A DNA stretch of 64,000 nucleotides, from positions 62,001 through 126,000 of the forward strand of contig NZ_JAHPZX010000006.1 of NCBI RefSeq assembly GCF_021325795.1, given 5' to 3'. The stretch is from Bordetella sp. LUAb4. Its GTDB lineage: Bacteria > Pseudomonadota > Gammaproteobacteria > Burkholderiales > Burkholderiaceae_B. Below, one piece after another: positions 55,495 through 64,000 of the stretch (its first letter is position 1; the number at the start of each line of letters is the position of its first letter). Under the pieces are notes generated by a model. It was not told where the DNA came from. It was given only the letters and a program-made list of their open reading frames with translations, and did no database searches. Position numbers and translations under genes: made by a program.

Positions 55495-55609
55495 GGTGGT
55501 CCTCGTTGTGTGAAGGTTTAGCGGAAGCCCCGGCCCTGCCCGCATGGCGCGCATTCTTCATCATTTCATCAGGCAGGTAAAGCAGGAAAAAGCACGAGTC
55601 TAAATAACG

Positions 55610-57469
55610 TCAAGTAATATTGGCCCGCGCGGCCCAGATATCGACGATCTCGCCCGCCCGCACCGCCGCGCCCAGGGCGCCCGCACGCGGCAGGATGTGC
55701 GCGCCATAGAAAAATGCCGTCGCCTGCTTGGCCTGCAGGAAAGTGGCGTCGCCGCCCTGTCCTTCCTGGATCATCTTCCGGCACGCCAGCACCGCACGCG
55801 CCATTTGCCAGCCGCCATGCAGCACACCGGTCAGCATCAGAAAGGGCACGCTGCCGGCGAAGACCGCGCGCAAATTGCCGCCCGCCTGGGTGCGCATGAA
55901 TACCAAGGCCTCGCCCTGGGCATGCATCGCGCGCCGCAGGTTATCGCGCAGCAGGCCGATGGCCGCCGCGTCCGCCTCTTGTTTGGCCTGCTGCGCCGCG
56001 GCTGCCTCGGCGTCCAATTCCGCGGCGGTCTGGCCCATGGCCTCCAGCATGGCTTGCGCGGTGGCGCCGCCATCGCGCAACAGTTTGCGGCCGATCAGGT
56101 CATTGGCCTGGATGGCGGTGGTGCCCTCGTAGATCGGCAGGATGCGCGCGTCACGGTAATGCTGCGCCGCGCCGGTTTCTTCGATGAAGCCCATGCCGCC
56201 GTGCACCTGCACGCCCAGCGAGGCGACCTCCACCGCGCATTCGGTGGAGAAGCCTTTGATCACCGGCACCAGGAATTCGTAAAACGCCTGATTGCGCGCA
56301 CGGGTCTGCGCGTCGGGATGATGGGTGGCCAGATCCCGCGCCGATGCCGCCACGTAGGACACCGCGCGCGTCGCCTCGGTCAAGGCCCGCATCGTCAGCA
56401 GCATGCGTTGCACGTCGGGATGATGCGCGATGGTGACCGGGCCGGCCGAGCCTTCGATGGCACGCCCCTGCACCCGCTCGCGCGCGTACCCCAGCGCCTG
56501 CTGATAAGCGCGCTCGGACACGGCGATGCCCTGCTGCCCGACGGCATAACGGGCAGCGTTCATCATGATGAACATGTATTCCAGGCCGCGATTTTCCTCG
56601 CCCACCAGATAGCCGATCGCGCCCTCGCCCTCCACGTCGCCCTTGCCGGAGCCGTACATCAGCACCGCCGTCGGACTGGCGTGGATGCCCAGCTTGTGTT
56701 CGAGCGACGCGCACCAGACGTCGTTGCGCGGCCCCAGGCTGCCGTCTTCCGCCACCAGGAATTTCGGCACGACGAACAGCGAAATACCCTTCACGCCGGC
56801 CGGTGCATCAGGCGTACGCGCCAGCACCAGATGGATGATGTTTTCCGCCAGGTCGTGTTCGCCGTAGGTGATGAAGATCTTCTGGCCGCTCACGCGATAG
56901 CTGCCGCGATACGGGCCGTCCTGCTGCAGCACCGCGCGGGTGCGCACCAGGGCCAGGTCCGAACCCGCTTGGGGCTCGGTCAGGTTCATGGTGCCGGTCC
57001 ATTTCCCCGAGATCAGGTTGGGGACATAGGTCTGGCGCAGTGGCTCGTTGCCGACGGTCAGCAAGGCTTCGATGACGCCATCGGTCAGCAAGGGGCACAG
57101 GGAAAATGCCAGGCTGGCGGCATTGATGTTCTCATTGGCGCAAGCCGCCACCACTTTGGGCAGGCCCTGCCCCCCCCACTGCACCGGATGCTGCAAGCCT
57201 TGCCAGCCGCCGGACGCATACGACTGAAACGCCTGCACATGCGCGGGCGAAGTCGTCACCGCGCCGTCCCGCCACATGGGCGGATGGAGGTCGCCAGGCC
57301 GGTTCAAGGGCGCCACCACGCCTTCCACGAAACGGGCGTTCTCGTCCAGGATGGCGTCTACGAGATCAGGGGAAATGTCCTCGAAGCCAGGTTGGGCCAG
57401 GACCTCGTCCAGGCCAGCCAGCGCTTTGAGCACGAAGCGGATGTCCGCGAGCGGTACGGTGTACGTCAT
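55610..57469 (-). CDS. Acyl-CoA dehydrogenase, long (DmdC-like) type
   Basis: 619 aa, about 200 longer than classical acyl-CoA dehydrogenases. The flavin/substrate region TGTMNLTEPQAGSDLALVRTRA and the catalytic region YEGTTAIQANDLIGRKLL are present, with a C-terminal domain of about 120 residues. This layout matches 3-methylthiopropionyl-CoA dehydrogenase-like and other AcdB-type enzymes. It lies downstream of etfBA in the same direction. Substrate chain not predictable. Confidence 0.93.
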   Translation of the reverse strand: MTYTVPLADIRFVLKALAGLDEVLAQPGFEDISPDLVDAILDENARFVEGVVAPLNRPGDLHPPMWRDGAVTTSPAHVQAFQSYASGGWQGLQHPVQWGGQGLPKVVAACANENINAASLAFSLCPLLTDGVIEALLTVGNEPLRQTYVPNLISGKWTGTMNLTEPQAGSDLALVRTRAVLQQDGPYRGSYRVSGQKIFITYGEHDLAENIIHLVLARTPDAPAGVKGISLFVVPKFLVAEDGSLGPRNDVWCASLEHKLGIHASPTAVLMYGSGKGDVEGEGAIGYLVGEENRGLEYMFIMMNAARYAVGQQGIAVSERAYQQALGYARERVQGRAIEGSAGPVTIAHHPDVQRMLLTMRALTEATRAVSYVAASARDLATHHPDAQTRARNQAFYEFLVPVIKGFSTECAVEVASLGVQVHGGMGFIEETGAAQHYRDARILPIYEGTTAIQANDLIGRKLLRDGGATAQAMLEAMGQTAAELDAEAAAAQQAKQEADAAAIGLLRDNLRRAMHAQGEALVFMRTQAGGNLRAVFAGSVPFLMLTGVLHGGWQMARAVLACRKMIQEGQGGDATFLQAKQATAFFYGAHILPRAGALGAAVRAGEIVDIWAARANIT

Positions 57470-57559
57470 GTCGTCTCCGAAACGGCTGCATGGGCGCGTG
57501 AGGCTACGACGTAACCCGCGCGCTCTGATTTTCTATGCAAGCGCCAGTCTACGCTAAAC

Positions 57560-57593
57560 GACAACGCCTCGACGTTGCGGTCGAGGCGTTGTC
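57560..57593 (-). terminator. 14-bp hairpin between etfA and the acyl-CoA dehydrogenase gene
   Basis: GACAACGCCTCGAC / GTCGAGGCGTTGTC, loop GTTGCG. It has no T-run, but its size suggests partial termination or mRNA protection between the two genes. Degenerate repeats with GCGCTGAAC/ACGCTGAACT cores lie beside it at 57672-57732. Confidence 0.5.
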
Positions 57594-57729
57594 ACGGCGC
57601 AGCACGGAGATGCGCCGGTTTGCTTGCTGCGACGCAAGCACGGCTTGGAGCGTCCGGCGCAAGGCAGCAGACTCAAGCGCTGAAGCAGACTTGAGCGCTG
57701 GACCTAAACGCTGAACTTGAACGCTGAAC

Positions 57730-58659
57730 TCAAAGCGCGCTGGCCAGCTGCGGCACCAATTCGAACAGATCACCCACCAGGCCGTAATCCGCCACGCCGA
57801 AAATCGGCGCCTCGGCATCCTTGTTGATGGCAACGATGACCTTGGAGTCCTTCATGCCGGCCAGATGCTGGATGGCGCCCGAAATGCCGACGGCCACGTA
57901 CAACTGCGGCGCGACGATCTTGCCGGTCTGGCCCACCTGCCAGTCGTTGGGCGCATAGCCCGCGTCGACCGCGGCGCGCGACGCGCCGAGCGCCGCGCCC
58001 AGCTTGTCGGCCAGCGGATCCAGGATCTTGAAGTTTTCAGCGCTGCCCAGGCCGCGGCCGCCCGACACCACCACGCGGGCGCCGGCCAGTTCCGGACGGT
58101 CGCTCTTGGCCACTTCGCGGCCGACGAAGGATGACAGGCCTGAATCGGCCACCGCGCTGACAGTGTCGACTGCCGCCGAACCGCCCGTCGCCGCGACGCC
58201 ATCGAAGCCGGTGGTACGCACCGTGATGACCTTCACCGCATCAGCCGACTGCACCGTGGCAATGGCGTTGCCCGCGTAGATCGGACGCTGGAAGGTATCG
58301 GCCGACTCCACCGCGGTGATGTCGGAGATCTGCGCCACGTCCAGCTTGGCGGCCACGCGCGGCGCCACGTTCTTGCCCGACGCGGTGGCCGGGAAAAGAA
58401 TATGCGAGTAGTCCTTGGCGATGGCCAGCACTTGCGCGGCCAGGTTCTCGGCCAGGCCTTCAGCCAGTTGCGGCGCATCGGCCAGCAGCACCTTGGACAC
58501 GCCGGCGGCCTGCGCGGCCTGGTCGGCCACCGCCTTGGCATTGCTGCCGGCCACCAGCACGTGCACGTCGCCGCCGATCCTGGCGGCTGCCGCGATGGTG
58601 TTCAGGGTCGCGCCCTTCAGGTGGGCGTTGTCGTGTTCGGCAATAACCAGAGTCGTCAT
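57730..58659 (-). CDS. etfA: Electron transfer flavoprotein alpha subunit
   Basis: 309 aa. The FAD-binding C-terminal half has [51 protein letters not shown] and the [30 protein letters not shown] segment. It takes electrons from acyl-CoA dehydrogenases to ETF:quinone oxidoreductase. 2 bp after etfB. Confidence 0.97.
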   Translation of the reverse strand: MTTLVIAEHDNAHLKGATLNTIAAAARIGGDVHVLVAGSNAKAVADQAAQAAGVSKVLLADAPQLAEGLAENLAAQVLAIAKDYSHILFPATASGKNVAPRVAAKLDVAQISDITAVESADTFQRPIYAGNAIATVQSADAVKVITVRTTGFDGVAATGGSAAVDTVSAVADSGLSSFVGREVAKSDRPELAGARVVVSGGRGLGSAENFKILDPLADKLGAALGASRAAVDAGYAPNDWQVGQTGKIVAPQLYVAVGISGAIQHLAGMKDSKVIVAINKDAEAPIFGVADYGLVGDLFELVPQLASAL

Positions 58660-58661
58660 CT

Positions 58662-59411
58662 TCAGACCACCTTCGCTTCGTTCTTCAGTTTGTCCACCAG
58701 CGTGGCCACGTCGGGTACCTTGATACCGGCCTTGCGCGCGGGCGGCTCGGAGACCTTCAAGGTCTTCAGGCGCGGCGCGGGGTCCACGCCCAGGTCTTGC
58801 GGCGTGACGGTATCCAGCGGCTTCTTCTTGGCCTTCATGATGTTGGGCAGCGTGACATAACGCGGCTCGTTCAGGCGCAGGTCGGTGGTGACGATGGCGG
58901 GCAGCTTCAGCGTCAGCGTCTCCAGCCCGCCGTCCACTTCGCGCGTGACCGTGACCTTGTCGCCGGCCACGTCGACCTTGCTGGCGTAAGTCGCCTGCGG
59001 CCAGTCCAGCAGCGCGGCCAGCATCTGGCCGGTCTGGTTGGCGTCGTCATCGATGGCCTGCTTGCCAAGGATGACCAGCTGGGGCTGTTCCTTGTCGACC
59101 ACGGCCTTCAACAGCTTGGCCACGGCCAGGGGCTGCAGTTCGACGTCGGTCTGCACCAGGATGCCGCGGTCGGCACCGATGGCCATGGCCGTGCGCAAGG
59201 TTTCCTGGCTTTGCTGCACGCCAGCCGATACGGCAATCACTTCCGTCGCCGTGCCCTTCTCCTTCAGGCGCGTGGCTTCTTCCACGGCGATTTCGTCGAA
59301 CGGGTTCATCGACATCTTCACGTTGGCGATGTCCACGCCGGTTTGATCCGACTTCACGCGCACTTTGACGTTGTAGTCGACGACGCGTTTTACAGGTACC
59401 AGGACCTTCAT
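58662..59411 (-). CDS. etfB: Electron transfer flavoprotein beta subunit
   Basis: 249 aa. [22 protein letters not shown], the AMP-binding [10 protein letters not shown] and [31 protein letters not shown] regions, and the recognition-loop-like [14 protein letters not shown] are present. Forms the heterodimer with EtfA. Confidence 0.97.
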   Translation of the reverse strand: MKVLVPVKRVVDYNVKVRVKSDQTGVDIANVKMSMNPFDEIAVEEATRLKEKGTATEVIAVSAGVQQSQETLRTAMAIGADRGILVQTDVELQPLAVAKLLKAVVDKEQPQLVILGKQAIDDDANQTGQMLAALLDWPQATYASKVDVAGDKVTVTREVDGGLETLTLKLPAIVTTDLRLNEPRYVTLPNIMKAKKKPLDTVTPQDLGVDPAPRLKTLKVSEPPARKAGIKVPDVATLVDKLKNEAKVV

Positions 59412-59656
59412 CCAGCAGCCTCCAGAGGGGTGATTGCCTTATATTGGCGAAACAATTATTCGTAGCGGCGGACCGCGCGGCAAGCGGCTATTGCAGCGCA
59501 GCGCAGACCGGCAAGCTACCCGATTCTACAGCCTGTTGCCGCCCATCGCGCCCGGGTGCCGGCTACTTGACCATAGCGCGGACGATGGGGCCGGGCTAGC
59601 GGCCGCGCTTCACGGTTGGTGAAGGGGGCCTTCAGCGTGGGGCGGTTCATTGCGTC

Positions 59657-60580
59657 TCACAGACCGCCCAAGGCACGGATGTGCGCCACCACGCTGCGCC
59701 CCAGCGCCGAGAGGTCATAGCCCCCCTCCAGCATGCTGACGATACGGTTGCCGGCATGGCGCGCGGCCACTTCCACCAGCCGCTCGGTGATCCAGGCGTA
59801 GTCCGCCTCCACCAGCGCCATCTGCCCCAGGTCGTCCTCGCGATGGGCATCGAAACCGGCCGAGACCAGGATCAGCTCGGGCCGGTGCGCCTCCAGGCGC
59901 GGGAGCCAGTGCTCGCTGACCAGTTTGCGCACCAGCACACCATCGGTATAGGCCGGCACCGGCTCGTTCAACATATTCGGTGCCGGATTATGGGTGCCGC
60001 AGTTGGGGAAGAACGGGTGTTGGAAAAAACTGCACATGAGCACCCGGTCGTCGCCCGCCAGGATGTCCTCGGTGCCATTGCCGTGATGCACGTCGAAGTC
60101 GATGATGGCGACCCGCGCCAGGCCATGATGCGCCAGGGCATGCAGCGCCGCGATGGCGATGTTGTTGAGAAAGCAGAATCCCATGGCGTGGTCGCGGCAG
60201 GCATGGTGGCCGGGCGGCCGCACGGCGCAGAACGCGGTCTGGGCCTGGCCCGCCATCACCGCGTCCACGGCCTGGATACCGGCGCCGGCGGCGTGCAGCG
60301 CGGCCTCCAGCGTGTGCGGATTCATCACGGTGTCCGGATCGACCGTGTAGTAACCCGTCGCGGGCAAGTGGCGCCGCAGGCTGGCCAGGTGCTCGGCGGA
60401 GTGCGCGCGCAGGATGGCTGCGCCGGGCGCCGGCAAGGCTTCAGCCTGCGCCAGATAGGACATGATCCCGCTGGCCAGCAGTTGGTCGTTGATGGCGCCA
60501 AGCCTCTGCGGACTTTCCGGGTGCCAATCCCCCATTTCATGCAGCCGGCATGAGGGGTGAGTAAGATACAGGGTCTCCAT
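59657..60580 (-). CDS. Histone deacetylase/acetylpolyamine amidohydrolase family protein
   Basis: 307 aa. Zinc/charge-relay motifs RPPGHHACRDHAMGFCFLNN, DFDVHHGNGTED and SAGFDAHREDDLGQM are intact. Bacterial members deacetylate polyamines or protein lysines. METLYLTHPSCRLHEMG is the family N-terminus, so the start is 60580. The ATG of the divergent mltB is only 10 bp away. Confidence 0.93.
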   Translation of the reverse strand: METLYLTHPSCRLHEMGDWHPESPQRLGAINDQLLASGIMSYLAQAEALPAPGAAILRAHSAEHLASLRRHLPATGYYTVDPDTVMNPHTLEAALHAAGAGIQAVDAVMAGQAQTAFCAVRPPGHHACRDHAMGFCFLNNIAIAALHALAHHGLARVAIIDFDVHHGNGTEDILAGDDRVLMCSFFQHPFFPNCGTHNPAPNMLNEPVPAYTDGVLVRKLVSEHWLPRLEAHRPELILVSAGFDAHREDDLGQMALVEADYAWITERLVEVAARHAGNRIVSMLEGGYDLSALGRSVVAHIRALGGL

Positions 60581-60590
60581 AGGGAAGATT

Positions 60591-61802
60591 ATGTTCATCA
60601 GTCGACGATTCCTGCAAATCGCTTTGGCGACGGCCGCCTTGTCGGGTTGCGCCAGCACCCCGCCGCATGCCGGTCCGGCACTGAGCGCGGGCACGCCGGG
60701 CAATAGCGCGCCGGCCGCCGCCGACGGCGAAGTCGCGCGCATCCGCATCGGGCCGGCGCCCGCCCAGGGCGCCCTGGCCAGCATGGACAGCGAGCCCGGC
60801 GACGAACCCTCGGCCGTGCTGTCCGCGTCCGGGCAACTGCGGCCTGAAGTCCAGGCTTATGCGCGGCAGTTGGCGGCCGACCGCGGCCTGCGGGTCGATG
60901 CGGTGGTCAGCGCGCTGTCGGGCGCCCGCTATAGCGAGACCGTGGCGCGCCTGATCGCGCCGGCCCCCGGCAAGAAGATATCGCGCAGCTGGATCACCTA
61001 CCGGTCGCGCGTGGTCGAACCCAAGACCATAGGTTGGGGGGTCACGTTCTGGCAGGAAAACCATGATTCGCTGGACCGCGCCGCGCAGCGCTTCGGCGTG
61101 CCGGCCTCGGTCATCGTCGCCATCATAGGGGTGGAGACGCGCTATGGCCGCAATATGGGCAGCTTCCGCGTACTGGACTCACTGTCGACATTGGCCTTCG
61201 ATTATCCGGATCCCGCCAAGCCCGAGCGCGCGCAGATGTTCCGCGACCAGCTCAGCGATTTCCTGACCCTGGTGATGCAGGGCAAGCTGGATTTGCAGAC
61301 GCGCGGGTCCTATGCGGGTGCCATCGGCATGCCGCAATTCATGCCGGGCAGCGTGATGCGCTATGCCATCGATGGCGATGGGACGGGGCATATCGATCTG
61401 GCCAACAGTCCCAACGATGCGATTCTGTCGGTCGGCAACTTCCTGATGGAGCATGGCTGGCAGCGGGGGTTGCCGGTATTCGCGCCGGTGGCGTTACCGG
61501 CCGATCCTTCGACCCTGGTCGATGGGGGGCTGAAGCCGCAACGCGACTGGCGCGGCTTGCAGGCCGCCGGCGCGGCGGCGCGCCCGGTCACGACGTCGAC
61601 GGGGGTTGGCAACGCCTGGCAGCAGGGGCCGCTGGGGGTGATCGACCTGCCGGAGGAATCGGCCGGTACCGCGGAGTACCGGACCGCGACGGTGAATTTC
61701 TTTGCTTTGACGCAGTACAACCGGAGTTACTTCTATGCCACGTCGGTGGCGGATCTGGCGGAGGCTGTGCGGCAAAGGATGAATCTTGTCGCTGGACGGT
61801 AG
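60591..61802 (+). CDS. mltB: Membrane-bound lytic murein transglycosylase B
   Basis: 403 aa. Lipoprotein signal with lipobox ALSGC (Cys20). The catalytic Glu182 is in IIGVETRYGRNMGSFRVLDSL, followed by SYAGAIGMPQFMPGSVMRYAIDGDG. An AGGGAAG ribosome site sits right at the divergent gene's start. Cleaves peptidoglycan to 1,6-anhydro products at the outer membrane. Confidence 0.95.
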   Translation: MFISRRFLQIALATAALSGCASTPPHAGPALSAGTPGNSAPAAADGEVARIRIGPAPAQGALASMDSEPGDEPSAVLSASGQLRPEVQAYARQLAADRGLRVDAVVSALSGARYSETVARLIAPAPGKKISRSWITYRSRVVEPKTIGWGVTFWQENHDSLDRAAQRFGVPASVIVAIIGVETRYGRNMGSFRVLDSLSTLAFDYPDPAKPERAQMFRDQLSDFLTLVMQGKLDLQTRGSYAGAIGMPQFMPGSVMRYAIDGDGTGHIDLANSPNDAILSVGNFLMEHGWQRGLPVFAPVALPADPSTLVDGGLKPQRDWRGLQAAGAAARPVTTSTGVGNAWQQGPLGVIDLPEESAGTAEYRTATVNFFALTQYNRSYFYATSVADLAEAVRQRMNLVAGR

Positions 61803-61866
61803 GCCAGGGGTCGCAGGGATCCTGCTGCGCCACGGATTCCTGACCCGGGAAAATTGGAAGAGTTTT

Positions 61867-61900
61867 AAATATGAAATCCCTAAAGGGATTTCATATTTTT
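61867..61900. terminator. AT-rich bidirectional terminator between mltB and cysM
   Basis: A perfect 14-bp stem AAATATGAAATCCC / GGGATTTCATATTT with loop TAAA, then further T. It stands out by low GC. Confidence 0.85.
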
Positions 61901-61992
61901 CAGGGGCGAGACCCCAAGACTTTGCGTGGACAGTCCTCCGCCCCAGGCAAGCCTAAAGCCTTGAATAGAAAAATCCATAGCCCCGCGATCCC

Positions 61993-62910
61993 CTAGCAGC
62001 CGTTGAACACACCGGTCGACAGGTACCGGTCACCGCGGTCACAGACGATGAATACGATCGTGGCGTTTTCCACGCGGGCGGACACGTTCATGGCGGCGAC
62101 CAAGGCACCTGCCGACGAGATGCCGCCGAAGATCCCCTCTTCCGCCGCCAGCCGGCGCGCCATGACTTCGGCGTCGACCTGCACGATGGACTCGTAGCCA
62201 TCGACACGGCTGCGGTCGAAAATGGCCGGCAGATACGCTTCCGGCCATTTGCGGATGCCCGGTATCTGCGACCCCTCGGCCGGCTGCGCACCGATCACCT
62301 GGATGGCGGCATTCTTCGACTTCAAATAGGTCGACACCCCCATGATGGTGCCCGTGGTGCCCATGGCACTGACGAAGTGCGTGATGCGCCCGCCAGTCTG
62401 CGTCCACAACTCCGGCCCGGTGCCTTCGATGTGCGCGCGCGGATTGTCAGGATTGGCGAACTGGTCCAATACCTTACCCTTGCCTTCGCTTTGCATGGCC
62501 AGCGCCAGATCGCGCGCGTACTCCATGCCCCCCTTGTCGGCCGGCGTCAGGATAAGTTGCGCACCGTAGGCAGCCATCGCGGCGCGACGCTCCACCGACA
62601 GGTTGTCCGGCATGATGAGAATCATGCGGTACCCACGCATCGCCGCGACCATGGCCAAGGCAATACCCGTGTTGCCGCTGGTGGCCTCGATCAGGGTATC
62701 GCCCGGCTGGATTTCACCGCGCGCCTCGGCGTGGCTGATCATGGACAAGGCCGGCCGGTCCTTGACGGAACCGGCCGGGTTATTGCCTTCCAGCTTGGCC
62801 AGGATGACATTGCCTCGCGCGTCATTGTCGGCGCCCGGAATGCGTTGCAGACGGACCAGCGGCGTATTGCCGACGGTCTGCTCGATAGTGGGGTAGGTAG
62901 CGGAGTTCAT
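61993..62910 (-). CDS. cysM: Cysteine synthase B
   Basis: 305 aa. PLP-binding Lys in NPAGSVKDRPALSMI, the phosphate-binding ATSGNTGIALAM and SAMGTTGTIMGVSTYLK, with the short CysM-type active-site loops. Makes cysteine (or S-sulfocysteine) from O-acetylserine. Start 62910. Links functionally to the sulfate cluster 8 kb away. Confidence 0.95.
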   Translation of the reverse strand: MNSATYPTIEQTVGNTPLVRLQRIPGADNDARGNVILAKLEGNNPAGSVKDRPALSMISHAEARGEIQPGDTLIEATSGNTGIALAMVAAMRGYRMILIMPDNLSVERRAAMAAYGAQLILTPADKGGMEYARDLALAMQSEGKGKVLDQFANPDNPRAHIEGTGPELWTQTGGRITHFVSAMGTTGTIMGVSTYLKSKNAAIQVIGAQPAEGSQIPGIRKWPEAYLPAIFDRSRVDGYESIVQVDAEVMARRLAAEEGIFGGISSAGALVAAMNVSARVENATIVFIVCDRGDRYLSTGVFNGC

Positions 62911-63020
62911 CCCAGGAATATACCCGCCCCCGCGAATGCCGCAACAGATGGCCGCAACGCTGCCAGGGGTACCGCCGTTGCGGCCGGCCGCTGCCCCGGC
63001 GCCGATACTCGAACCGGCCT

Positions 63021-63148
63021 CTTGCAGCATCTTCTTGCAGCTTCTTCTTGCAGTGGCCTCTTGCAGCTCCCCTTGCAGTGGCCTCTTGCAGCTCGCCTTG
63101 CAGTGGCCTCTTGCGGCTCCCCCTTGCAGCGGCCTCTTGCAACGCCCC
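63021..63148. repeat. 25-bp tandem repeat between the comEA-like gene and cysM
   Basis: Four units start at 63047, 63072, 63097 and 63123 with core CTTGCAGTGGCCTCTTGCAG; each contains two CTTGCAG half-units. Two extra CTTGCAG copies precede (63021, 63034). Units abut without unique spacers. Confidence 0.88.
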
Positions 63149-63150
63149 GT

Positions 63151-63753
63151 TCAGGACCGGCCGCTGCCCCGTCGCGCGCCTTGCCGTCCCGCACGACCCG
63201 CGGGCTTGGCTGGCTCGGCCCCCGCGCCGCCGGCAGCGCCAGGCTCCGTTCCTGCGGGCCCCCCGGGCTGGCTGGTGCCCGTGGCGGCACCTGCCCCGGC
63301 GCCTATGCTCAAGCCGGCATCCTTCAGCGCGCGCGCTTTTTTAGCGCCTATCCCCCGCACACGGTCGGACAGGTCCTCCAATGACTGGAAATTACCGCCG
63401 CGCTGGCGCTCGTGAATGATGATGGCGGCCGTCTTCGGCCCCACCCCACGCAAGGTTTGCAATTGCTCCGCCGTCGCGCTGTTGACGTCCAGCGCCAACG
63501 CGGACGCCGCCGTCAGCGACATGCCAGCCGCCAACGCCAGCATGCCCAGCCGGCGCCCCCAATGCCTGGCCGTCCTGCGCCCGGCCGCGGGCGCGCGCAC
63601 CGAGCGAGCCCAGGCGGCGCGAAGCGCCTTGGCACCGGCCGAGGTGCCACTCGCGGACACAGGCGCCAGCGCGGCGTTCGCTGCAGCGTCGACAACAGGC
63701 GCGCCCTCAGGCGCCAAAGAAACAGCAACGGGATTATGCAGAAAAGGGTTCAT
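63151..63753 (-). CDS. ComEA-like helix-hairpin-helix protein
   Basis: 200 aa. A membrane/signal segment (RRLGMLALAAGMSLTAASALA, about residues 66-87) is followed by the HhH DNA-binding domain LDVNSATAEQLQTLRGVGPKTAAIIIHERQRGGNFQSLEDLSDRVRGIG. The C-terminal 50 residues are Gly/Ala/Pro-rich. ComEA-like proteins bind incoming DNA in the periplasm of competent bacteria; many carriers are not known to be competent. AGGAGAC precedes the start at 63753. Confidence 0.88.
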   Translation of the reverse strand: MNPFLHNPVAVSLAPEGAPVVDAAANAALAPVSASGTSAGAKALRAAWARSVRAPAAGRRTARHWGRRLGMLALAAGMSLTAASALALDVNSATAEQLQTLRGVGPKTAAIIIHERQRGGNFQSLEDLSDRVRGIGAKKARALKDAGLSIGAGAGAATGTSQPGGPAGTEPGAAGGAGAEPAKPAGRAGRQGARRGSGRS

Positions 63754-63901
63754 GAACGTCTCCTGGGCAAGCACCGGACACAGCCGGACACTGCCCGCAA
63801 GGTGAAAAAAATGGCGACGTGCCTCATGCACGCCGCCATTCATCTTGCGCTGACCTGAAGCGCCGCAAGGCCTTCAGTCAGCAAAACATCCATGCGGAAG
63901 A

Positions 63902-64000
63902 CTACGCGGTCTTGCCCTTGCCGCGCTCGCGCCAATAGCGCACATACTCCGCCACGCCCGTCTGCACGTCGCGCATCGGCTGCGTAAACCCCGCGGCAAC
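63902..64000 (-). CDS. hldD: C-terminal end of ADP-L-glycero-D-manno-heptose 6-epimerase (partial)
   Basis: Only 32 residues are in the window, ending [28 protein letters not shown]. The TGVAEYVxYWRE tail and the position just upstream of comEA/cysM fit HldD in the conserved hldE-hldD-cysM neighbourhood of beta-proteobacteria. The catalytic part lies beyond the right edge. Confidence 0.65.
   Translation of the reverse strand, partial: VAAGFTQPMRDVQTGVAEYVRYWRERGKGKTA

Noticed and set aside
55697..57514. 605-codon plus-strand open frame
   Set aside because: Antisense shadow of the acyl-CoA dehydrogenase gene, His/Gln/Arg-rich composition.
63021..63148. CRISPR-like array
   Set aside because: Units of 25 bp directly abut one another, no unique spacers, no cas genes nearby.

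Overview
The window is a stretch of high-GC, densely coding beta-proteobacterial chromosome. It most resembles the Alcaligenaceae (Bordetella or Achromobacter type). The evidence is three Bug/TctC solute-binding genes, many LysR regulators, a complete sbp-cysTWA-cysHDN sulfate cluster, and a right edge with the comEA-like/cysM/hldD neighbourhood. No CRISPR array, rRNA operon, prophage or insertion sequence was found. Three tRNA genes (fMet, Asn, Thr) are present. The genus is an inference from gene content and was not tested by any search.

Layout. 1-3.2 kb: rluB (partial) and scpB, whose adjoining ends are very long low-complexity tails. 3.2-4.6 kb: tRNA-fMet and a 1.2-kb non-coding stretch with a 42-bp degenerate repeat and a 128-bp element bounded by 22-bp inverted repeats. 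4.6-8.9 kb: a CobW-type GTPase, RidA, a hydroxypyruvate isomerase-like protein and a possible papain-like cysteine protease. 9.0-13.5 kb: a CusRS/HprRS-like two-component system divergent from a periplasmic protein, a cytochrome b and a molybdopterin oxidoreductase, with a CusR-type palindrome between them. 13.5-19.6 kb: a LysR/ABC-transporter/FAD-oxidase/alcohol-dehydrogenase operon. 19.9-25.6 kb: a Bug receptor, tRNA-Asn, an orphan winged-helix gene, tRNA-Thr, and a GntR regulator with galactarate-type dehydratase. 25.7-32.5 kb: DUF1993, fkpB-ispH, radC, rpmE2, an ArnT-like glycosyltransferase and a MATE exporter. 32.6-37.6 kb: a catabolic cluster of two dehydrogenases, two Bug receptors and a PF06684 protein. 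37.8-45.2 kb: dbpA, a LysR gene, paaG, orn, an M48 protease, rsgA, a Nudix hydrolase and rplS. 45.4-47.1 kb: a two-gene unit behind a LexA box. 47.3-54.6 kb: sulfate uptake and reduction. 54.8-64 kb: 1-Cys peroxiredoxin, acyl-CoA dehydrogenase with etfBA, an HDAC-family deacetylase, mltB, cysM, a ComEA-like protein and the end of hldD.

How the parts work together. The sulfate cluster runs from periplasmic capture (Sbp) through the ABC importer (CysTWA) and activation (CysDN) to reduction (CysH). CysM at 62 kb can use the resulting sulfide. EtfAB can take electrons from the adjacent acyl-CoA dehydrogenase. The molybdoenzyme/cytochrome b pair beside a CusRS-like system looks like a variant of the HprRS-MsrPQ periplasmic repair arrangement. 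The most intriguing items are the LexA-box promoter that appears to drive a PA0069-type radical SAM gene as a near-leaderless transcript together with an unknown small membrane-anchored protein, the candidate papain-like protease, and several families of short tandem repeats in intergenic leaders.
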